NCBI RefSeq assembly: GCF_004684205.1
Contig: NZ_SRIO01000018.1
Span: 1-36,523 of the forward strand
Reading direction: 5' to 3'
Origin: Candidatus Macondimonas diazotrophica
Lineage (GTDB): Bacteria; Pseudomonadota; Gammaproteobacteria; UBA5335
DNA: 36,523 bases
Shown piece by piece: positions 30,841 to 36,523 of this stretch; position 1 is the first letter of the stretch, and every line of letters starts with the position of its first letter. The translations under genes were made by a program, and so were the position numbers. The notes under the pieces were generated by a model. It worked only from the letters and a program-made list of their open reading frames with translations. It was not told the DNA's origin and did no database searches.

Positions 30841-32774
30841 CCACGATCAGCGCAGAGATCGTCGCCGACAGTGTCGCCTATTACGACGAATATCCGAAAG
30901 TCAGAAGCCGGATCACGACTGTAGCCTTGAAGTATCCGAGGTTCATACATTGTTTCCACCCGGATACAGAGTTCCTGTCTCAAATTGGAGATGAGTATCC
31001 GCGTTGGCGGAGCTTTGAATCAATTCAAGAAATCGGCGCAAAAGTTGCTCAATATTCCCCCAATGGGGAGTCTTTGGAATTTGTCTATCCTTACGGCGCC
31101 GTCAAAAAACAATCTTCTAGTTTGGTTGTCCATAAAAGAAAAACATTCGAACTGGCTGTTACGCCGGAACACAGAATGTTTAGCCTTCGGCGGACCACAG
31201 GGAACAGTTGGCAGCCTCATGTTGACACCGCAATTGAATGGGTCGGCGAATACGCCGCGCACAGGAGGATACCCCAAGCTGGTTATCTCTCAGAAGATTC
31301 CAGGTCCGACGTCCTTAAAGAAGAGGCGGCTTTAATAGCCTTCTATGTAGCAGACGGGCATCGTCCTAAAACAGGGAATAAGGTCCAATTCCATTTCAGG
31401 AAAGAACGGAAAGCTGAGTTTGTAACAAGATGTCTGAACACTCTCGGCATCGAGTATACAGAATCAAGATATGATAGAGATATTGTTATTAAATTCGATC
31501 CACCGCATTGGGTGGATGACTGCTATTGTGAAACAGAGAAAAAATATCCAGATTTTATCTGGAACATGCCGAGCGATGTCTTTTGTCATTTTCTGGAGGC
31601 AGTCCTCTTGGCAGATGGGTGTGTCTCCAACAACGAAATTAACACCACGAGTTCTATAGCCGCCAATCAACTACAAATTCTATGCACGTTGAACGGTAAG
31701 GCAATGAATATCCGAAGCTATAAAGGCGGACTCTTCAAGCAAAAAATTCAAGACACGAACTACGTGTCGTTCAGGTCTGATAAAAACTCTCTCGAAGAGA
31801 TAGGGTACAAAGGAGAAGTTGTGTGTTTCTCCGTACCAACTTCATTCTTACTTGTTCGCTACAAGGGATTCGCCTTTGTTTCCGGCAACTGCGAACTCAT
31901 GACTCACCGCGTCTTCAGCCGGAACGCGTCGTCTTCACGGGCGATTCCCGTCGAGAAGATGATCGACTTCATTCTCGCAGACACGGCCCGACCGGTTCAC
32001 TGGGGGAAAAACCAGCCCGGCATGCAGGCACGGGAAGAACACGACGAGGATGTTCCTGGAAGGGGGGAGGTAAATCAGGAGACAGGATACCAAGAATACG
32101 GTCGCCTGACCAGAGAAGAGGCGTGGAACTCAGCACGAGACGACGCGATCTCGTGGGCGCGTAGATTCCACGAGGCAGGATATCACAAGCAGATCGTCAA
32201 CCGTCTTCTTGAGCCTTTTGTCCATATCAATGTCCTGGTGACGGCGACGGACTGGGACAATTTCTTCGAACTTCGCGCGCACCCCGATGCTCAGCCGGAG
32301 ATACGCCTTCTTGCGCATCAGATCATGGACGCGATGGAAGCTTCGACTCCCAAGCGCCTGAATCCCGGCGAATGGCACCTCCCCTTCGTCACGTCACAGG
32401 ACAAGATGAAGAAGTCTCATCACGCCTTCATGACAGGGATCGGGAAGGATGAAATCCTTCGAAGAATTTCCGCCGCGCGCTGTGCTCGGGTCAGCTACAA
32501 GACATTCGACGGGAAAGTCCCCTCGATCGAGGCAGACCTTAAGCTGTTCGACAAGCTCGCTTCTGGCAGGCCGCTACATGCTTCGCCTCTGGAGCACCAG
32601 GCAACGCCTGTGATCGGACACGGACTGGTGGAAGACCCGTTCACAAGGGAGAACCTGTTCCTGACAGGCGACATCTCTGCCAATTGCCGGAATTTCACGG
32701 ACTGGATGCAGTATCGGGCCTTCTGGGAAGCAGAGGTTTCCAGAAAGGAGAAAGGAACCGAGGCCATTCACTGA
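30837..32774 (+). CDS. thyX: FAD-dependent thymidylate synthase ThyX precursor interrupted by an intein
   Basis: Makes dTMP from dUMP using methylene-tetrahydrofolate and flavin. The ThyX signature in phage form is MTHRVFSRNASSSRAIP, with the HR-x-x-S motif binding FAD/dUMP. The extein is split after YPRFIH by a 313-residue intein (residues 39-351) and resumes CELMTHRVF. Further family features: PVHWGKNQPGMQA, INVLVTATDW, FELRAHPDAQPEIRLLA and SPLEHQATP. The spliced enzyme would have about 332 residues, longer than cellular ThyX (about 220-250) but normal for phage forms. It stands directly before the ribonucleotide reductase genes. Confidence 0.9.
   Translation: MTTISAEIVADSVAYYDEYPKVRSRITTVALKYPRFIHCFHPDTEFLSQIGDEYPRWRSFESIQEIGAKVAQYSPNGESLEFVYPYGAVKKQSSSLVVHKRKTFELAVTPEHRMFSLRRTTGNSWQPHVDTAIEWVGEYAAHRRIPQAGYLSEDSRSDVLKEEAALIAFYVADGHRPKTGNKVQFHFRKERKAEFVTRCLNTLGIEYTESRYDRDIVIKFDPPHWVDDCYCETEKKYPDFIWNMPSDVFCHFLEAVLLADGCVSNNEINTTSSIAANQLQILCTLNGKAMNIRSYKGGLFKQKIQDTNYVSFRSDKNSLEEIGYKGEVVCFSVPTSFLLVRYKGFAFVSGNCELMTHRVFSRNASSSRAIPVEKMIDFILADTARPVHWGKNQPGMQAREEHDEDVPGRGEVNQETGYQEYGRLTREEAWNSARDDAISWARRFHEAGYHKQIVNRLLEPFVHINVLVTATDWDNFFELRAHPDAQPEIRLLAHQIMDAMEASTPKRLNPGEWHLPFVTSQDKMKKSHHAFMTGIGKDEILRRISAARCARVSYKTFDGKVPSIEADLKLFDKLASGRPLHASPLEHQATPVIGHGLVEDPFTRENLFLTGDISANCRNFTDWMQYRAFWEAEVSRKEKGTEAIH
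30951..31889 (+). mobile_element. Class 1 intein with LAGLIDADG endonuclease in ThyX
   Basis: A 313-residue element begins Cys (CFHPDTEFLS) and ends SGN before Cys (CELMTH). Block B has VTPEHRMF; the LAGLIDADG helices are LIAFYVADGH and FLEAVLLADGC, both with the catalytic Asp, so the endonuclease may be active. The penultimate His is Gly. The +1 Cys replaces the small residue seen in most intein-free ThyX at this place. The element is AT-rich compared with the ThyX coding sequence, suggesting recent entry. Confidence 0.87.
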
Positions 32775-33178
32775 TGGCCAAGTACGCACCAATCTCCAAG
32801 GACGAGATCGAGGCCTGCATCCAGAATGGAATGACACGAGCGGACATGATCGAGTTTTTCGGTTGCTCGCGTCATCACATGAAAATGGAACTGGCCCGTC
32901 ACGGCATCAATCTGAAGCACCGGACATGCTCCATCCGGCGAACTGTCAGAAAACCTAAACTCTACAACCCGTGGAGCGAGGACGAGGACGACCTACCTGA
33001 CGACTTCGATCCGGACGATATTCCGATTGAACGCATATCAGTCTGTCAATTGACGCAGTTGGAGAGAGCGATTCTGATCCTCGGAGACAGGGTCCGAACA
33101 ACTCCGGATGGCTACTTTCTGGACCGGACTCCGGTTTCGGTTCAGCGTCTTTTGAAGGAAGCTGGTCTGGATCAATAA
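32774..33178 (+). CDS. Small HTH-like protein (134 aa)
   Basis: The first 45 residues (EIEACIQNGMTRADMIEFFG, then SRHHMKMELARHG) form a helix-turn-helix-like unit, followed by an acidic linker (SEDEDDLPDDFDPDD) and a short helical C-terminus. It could be a regulator or a DNA-binding structural protein. I start at ATG 32774, overlapping the ThyX stop (TGATG). A promoter for the RNR genes follows directly downstream. Confidence 0.6.
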   Translation: MAKYAPISKDEIEACIQNGMTRADMIEFFGCSRHHMKMELARHGINLKHRTCSIRRTVRKPKLYNPWSEDEDDLPDDFDPDDIPIERISVCQLTQLERAILILGDRVRTTPDGYFLDRTPVSVQRLLKEAGLDQ

Positions 33179-33191
33179 GAGTACGCTTAAT

Positions 33192-33220
33192 TTGCCTAAA
33201 ACCTCGTTTTATGGTAGGTT
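33192..33220 (+). promoter_or_regulatory. Promoter with TAGGTT -10 box upstream of nrdA
   Basis: TTGCCT (33192-33197), 17-base spacer, TAGGTT (33215-33220). The same TAGGTT/TAGGTA word appears at 36414 with TTGCTT, and in the dyad at 23925. The transcript would give nrdA a leader of about 65 bases containing the hairpin 33261-33278. Confidence 0.55.
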
Positions 33221-33260
33221 AAGAAGCTCGACAGATCACCCTAAAACACAGAAAACGCAC

Positions 33261-33278
33261 CCGCCAGTCCTCTGGCGG
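33261..33278 (+). promoter_or_regulatory. Hairpin next to the nrdA ribosome site
   Basis: CCGCCAG (33261-33267), 4-base loop, CTGGCGG (33272-33278), ending one base before the GAAGAGGG ribosome site and 12 bases before the ATG at 33290. It could influence translation or stabilise the mRNA start. No T-tract, so not a terminator. Confidence 0.5.
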
Positions 33279-33289
33279 AAGAGGGCTTA

Positions 33290-35050
33290 ATGCGCTTTGA
33301 AGTCAAGACGGATCGCTCAAGAAATGACTACCTATCCGAATTCTCCCACGTCACTGTCAATGAGCGCTATCTCGCTGACGGAGAACGAGACGTACAGGAC
33401 GCACTAGCCCGAGCGTCCTCTGCCTATGCAGACAATCAGGAACACGCACAGAGACTGTACGAGTACGCGTCAAAACTCTGGTTCGGGTTCTCTTCTCCCA
33501 TTCTTGCCAATGGGGGGACAGATCGTGGACTGCCCATTTCCTGCTATCTGAACCATGTTGACGACAGCCGGGAAGGAATCTTCGCCCACTACACGGAAAA
33601 CGGGTGGCTTGCCTCTAATGGAGGGGGCATCGGCGGGAATTGGAGCGCTCTGCGGTCTTCTGGAGTGGCAACATCAAGAGGCTCGGCGTCTGGTGGGTCT
33701 ATCCCGTTCATCAAGGTCGTGGACAGCCTCATGCTGGCCACGAACCAGGGCCGAACAAGAAGGGGTTCTTATGCCGCCTATCAGGATATATCCCATCCTG
33801 AAATCGAAGAATTTCTCGACCTAAGAAAGCCGAGTGGAGGGGATACGAATCGGCGCGCTCTCAATCTGCACCACGGCGTAAACATAACGGACGCCTTCAT
33901 GCGCTGCGTGGAGGACGACTCTCTGTGGGACTTGATCGATCCTCACACCGGCAAGGTTACGAAAACCGTAAAGGCCCGGAGCCTATGGCAGAAGATCATC
34001 AACAACCGGATTCTGACCGGTGAGCCCTACCTCCACTTCATTGATGCGTCCAACAGGGCACTGCCAGATCCACTGCGACGCGCCGGACTCGAAATCCGCC
34101 AATCCAATCTCTGCTCGGAGATCGTTCTCCCAACCGACGAGGACTACACGGCTGTCTGCTGCCTGTCGTCCGTGAATGCCGAGAAGTTCGACGAATGGAA
34201 GGATGATCCGTACTTCCTGGAAGACCTTGCCAGGATGCTGGACAATGTCCTCGACGCCTTCATAGAAAAAGCCCCCGAAGAACTCTGGAGAGCCAAACGG
34301 TCGGCGAAATTCGAGCGCTCCATCGGCTTGGGATGCATGGGACTCCACGCAAGATTCCAATCTCTCGGAATCCCATTCGAGAGCGAAGCCGCTTCATACG
34401 AGAATGCGCGCATCTTCTCTCACATCGAAGAAGGGATGACGGAAGCCTCGAAGAAACTCGCCCGTCTGCGGGGCGAGGCGCCTGCCATGCTCGGGACGGG
34501 TCTGAGGTTCTCGCACAAGACGGCTATCGCGCCAAATGCGACATCGAGCATCATCTGCGGGAACACAAGCCCCAGTATCGAGCCTCGCACTGCGAACGCC
34601 TATTTGCACAAGACCCTGTCCGGGTCGTTCATGGTCAGGAACCCGATCCTGGAGAGCCGTCTGGAAGAGATCGGCATGAACACACAGGAGGTGTGGCTCT
34701 CTATTGTTGCGAATGAGGGCTCTGTCCAGCATCTGGACTTTCTGAGCGATCACGAGAAGGCGGTGTTCAAGTGCGCCAAGGAAATCGACATGAACTGGGT
34801 TGTTCGCCTGGCCGCTGAACGCCAACTCTTCATCGATCAATCACAGAGCGTGAACCTGTTCTTCCCGCGTGGTGTGTCTGCGCGTGTCGTGAACGAGGTT
34901 CACTTCCTTGCATGGAAGATGGGCCTGAAGTCTCTCTACTATTTCCGGTCCGAGACCGAGAGCCGAGTCAAGGCCGTCTCGGTGAAGACAGAGCGTAATC
35001 TCATCCGCACACCCCCTCCGTCCGAAGAATGCCTGGCCTGCGAGGGCTGA
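33290..35050 (+). CDS. nrdA: Ribonucleotide reductase alpha subunit, class I (586 aa)
   Basis: Reduces ribonucleotides to deoxyribonucleotides with the beta subunit. Active-site pieces are visible: C85 (LPISCYL), N273-x-C275-x-E277 (NLCSE), a second redox cysteine at 290/291, and the C-terminal cysteine pair C581/C584 (EECLACEG) that relays electrons. PNATSSIICGNTSPSIEP is the family's conserved turn. At 586 residues it is short because the N-terminal ATP-cone is absent, so overall activity control by dATP through that domain is missing. Glutaredoxin is supplied by fusion to the next gene product. Confidence 0.95.
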   Translation: MRFEVKTDRSRNDYLSEFSHVTVNERYLADGERDVQDALARASSAYADNQEHAQRLYEYASKLWFGFSSPILANGGTDRGLPISCYLNHVDDSREGIFAHYTENGWLASNGGGIGGNWSALRSSGVATSRGSASGGSIPFIKVVDSLMLATNQGRTRRGSYAAYQDISHPEIEEFLDLRKPSGGDTNRRALNLHHGVNITDAFMRCVEDDSLWDLIDPHTGKVTKTVKARSLWQKIINNRILTGEPYLHFIDASNRALPDPLRRAGLEIRQSNLCSEIVLPTDEDYTAVCCLSSVNAEKFDEWKDDPYFLEDLARMLDNVLDAFIEKAPEELWRAKRSAKFERSIGLGCMGLHARFQSLGIPFESEAASYENARIFSHIEEGMTEASKKLARLRGEAPAMLGTGLRFSHKTAIAPNATSSIICGNTSPSIEPRTANAYLHKTLSGSFMVRNPILESRLEEIGMNTQEVWLSIVANEGSVQHLDFLSDHEKAVFKCAKEIDMNWVVRLAAERQLFIDQSQSVNLFFPRGVSARVVNEVHFLAWKMGLKSLYYFRSETESRVKAVSVKTERNLIRTPPPSEECLACEG

Positions 35051-35058
35051 GATCACAC

Positions 35059-36318
35059 ATGACCCAACAAAACCTCTTCCCTTCTCCTGTCTTCCAGGAG
35101 CGCTCCAACTACAAGCCGTTCGACTATCCCTGGGCTTTCGAAGCCTACGATCTCCAGCAGAAGATGCACTGGCTTCCGCACGAAGTTCCGCTGGCCGAAG
35201 ATGTCAAGGACTGGAACTTCAACCTGTCAGAAGGCGAGCGTGAGCTTCTGACTCAGCTGTTCCGTTTCTTCACTCAAGCAGATTCTGACATATCAGAAGG
35301 CTATGCCAGCAAATACATCCCGGTCTTTCCCAAGCCCGAACTGCGCATGATGCTCATGGCGATTGCCGCGTCTGAAGCCAACCACATGCACTCCTATTCG
35401 CTTCTGATCGACACACTCGGTCTTCCGGACGAGGAGTATGTGGCGTTCCGGGAATACAAGGCCATGGCGGACAAGCACGACTACATGTTCAAGCGCCAGG
35501 CAGAAGGACTGTCGCAGGAACAAGCGACCGCCCTTGATCTCGCCGTCTTCTCTGCTTTCGGGGAAGGTTTGCAGCTCTTCTCGACCTTCGCCATTCTGAT
35601 GAACTTCCAGCGTCGGGGAAAGATGAAGGGAATGTCCACCATCGTCGAGTGGTCGATCCGTGACGAAGGCTGGCACGTGGACAGCATGACACGCCTGTTC
35701 CGAACCGTGATCGAGGAGAACCCGCATATCTGGACAGACGATTTCAAAGGCCTGATCTACCAGGCCTGCAGGGATATGGTCAGGCTTGAAGACGCCTTCA
35801 TTGACACAGCCTTCGCGACAGGCGAAGTCGACGGACTCACTGCCGAAGACGTGAAGGAGTATATCAGGTACATCGCTGATCGCCGGCTAATGCAGATCGG
35901 ACTGAAATCGAATTATGGTGTGGAATCGAACCCATTTGACTGGCTGGACTGGATCATGTCAGCCCCCACTCATGCCAATGTTTTCGAGCAGCGCTCGACC
36001 GAATACGGCAAGGGGACTCCTTCTGACTGGGAAGAGGCTATGACAGAGTTGCCGGAGTTGAGCGCACGCAATGATCGGAAAAACCTGTCCGTCGTGATCT
36101 ACTCTAAGCCTGGGTGTTCGTGGTGCGCCTACGCGAAGGCCGTGGCCCAGAGCAGAGGCGTTGCTTACGAGATCCGGTCTCATGAGGAGTATCCGCACAA
36201 AACGGAAGGTGTCTCTGTCACGTGGCCCAGAATCTTCCATCGTCTTTGGGACGGGTCCGACGGTGATCTCATAGGCGGGGCTACCGATTTCGTCAAGGTA
36301 ACCTCGACCCAAGGTTAA
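35059..36318 (+). CDS. nrdB: Ribonucleotide reductase beta subunit fused to glutaredoxin (419 aa)
   Basis: Radical-generating subunit. Di-metal ligands fit NrdF-like spacing: D75, E106, H109, E169, E203 and H206, with radical Tyr113 seven residues after E106 (EANHMHSY). The C-terminal 80 residues are a glutaredoxin: C353-S-W-C356 (KPGCSWCAYAK), cis-proline region TWPRIF and GGATDF. The fusion would bring the reductant to the reductase complex. The ATG at 35059 is chosen because the conserved fold begins there and it lies 8 bases after nrdA; the frame is open to 35029. Its TAA lies inside the palindrome AAGGTTAACCTT (36311-36322). Confidence 0.93.
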   Translation: MTQQNLFPSPVFQERSNYKPFDYPWAFEAYDLQQKMHWLPHEVPLAEDVKDWNFNLSEGERELLTQLFRFFTQADSDISEGYASKYIPVFPKPELRMMLMAIAASEANHMHSYSLLIDTLGLPDEEYVAFREYKAMADKHDYMFKRQAEGLSQEQATALDLAVFSAFGEGLQLFSTFAILMNFQRRGKMKGMSTIVEWSIRDEGWHVDSMTRLFRTVIEENPHIWTDDFKGLIYQACRDMVRLEDAFIDTAFATGEVDGLTAEDVKEYIRYIADRRLMQIGLKSNYGVESNPFDWLDWIMSAPTHANVFEQRSTEYGKGTPSDWEEAMTELPELSARNDRKNLSVVIYSKPGCSWCAYAKAVAQSRGVAYEIRSHEEYPHKTEGVSVTWPRIFHRLWDGSDGDLIGGATDFVKVTSTQG

Positions 36319-36391
36319 CCTTTCATCCCCCTTTTTCGGAAAACCTGAAGACGACTTCCCTGATCTTTTTCAGCAAAATGTCAGGTAGGTC

Positions 36392-36419
36392 TTGCTTTCT
36401 CAGATCATGGTGTTAGGTA
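36392..36419 (+). promoter_or_regulatory. Promoter candidate after the RNR genes
   Basis: TTGCTT (36392-36397), 16-base spacer, TAGGTA (36414-36419), closely resembling the nrdA promoter candidate. GTCAGGTAGGT lies just upstream (36380-36390). The 167-base gap 36319-36485 holds no clear terminator hairpin and no other feature that I can support. Confidence 0.45.
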
Positions 36420-36485
36420 TCGGTCAAGATATTTGTGCAACGCACCAAACTTGGGAATGGTCTTGGGCGGGAAAGGCCCGATAGA

Positions 36486-36523
36486 ATGTCTGAGATTTCT
36501 TCTACTGCCTCGCCGGTCCCTTA
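36486..36523 (+). CDS. Possible start of a gene cut by the window end
   Basis: An ATG at 36486 with GAAAGG 9 bases upstream opens a frame that stays open for the remaining 12 codons (MSEISSTASPVP). It lies downstream of the promoter candidate at 36392-36419. Too short to identify. Confidence 0.35.
   Translation, partial: MSEISSTASPVP

Noticed and set aside
1-36523. tRNA genes
   Set aside because: I saw no cloverleaf with a GTTCRA T-loop and matching acceptor arms in the intergenic gaps; TTCGAAT at about 12104 lies within the helicase coding sequence. A tRNA-finding program would be decisive.

Overview
The window looks like part of a large tailed double-stranded DNA phage genome (or an active prophage). 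It carries a dense replication, recombination and nucleotide-metabolism module, with genes overlapping by a few bases (ATGA, TGATG or GTGA junctions), very little intergenic DNA and many small unrecognised proteins. No structural, packaging or clearly lytic gene is visible and no host-type operon is present. The moderately GC-rich composition, strong AAAGGAG-type ribosome sites and several protein styles suggest a Gram-negative, perhaps alphaproteobacterial, host. That host call is an inference with low confidence.

Layout. Positions 20-804: two rightward hypothetical genes ending at a terminator. Positions 897-8291 run leftward: a short tyrosine recombinase, a membrane protein, a proteasome-like (HslV-type) hydrolase, small genes, a 1037-residue primase-helicase closed by a strong terminator, then a second small leftward cluster with a membrane coiled-coil protein and a lipoprotein. 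A divergent regulatory region lies at 8292-8373. From 8374 to the end everything runs rightward: a membrane-anchored MazG-like protein, an SNF2-type helicase split by an intein, a lipoprotein and a terminator; then a DUF3846-like protein, an HD-domain phosphohydrolase, two DNA methyltransferases, an intein-split metallophosphoesterase, a free-standing homing endonuclease and a family A DNA polymerase. A regulatory region (23822-23945) follows, then a DnaQ-like exonuclease, a Cas4-like Fe-S nuclease, an acidic-tailed protein, a RecD/Dda-like helicase, an HNH endonuclease, a dNMP kinase, a second MazG-like protein, an intein-split ThyX, and class I ribonucleotide reductase alpha and beta (the beta subunit fused to a glutaredoxin).

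How they work together. The primase-helicase, PolA, the two other helicases and the nucleases form a self-contained replication/recombination set. HD hydrolase, MazG-like enzymes, dNMP kinase, ThyX, NrdA and NrdB-glutaredoxin supply and clean dNTP pools. The two methyltransferases probably protect phage DNA.

The most striking features are three inteins placed in catalytic motifs (one with the hallmarks of a class 3 intein), two further free-standing homing-type endonucleases, a cytosine methyltransferase whose C-terminal half looks protein-like in two reading frames, a 41-bp concentric palindrome beside the recombinase gene, and a recurring 16-bp operator-like dyad.
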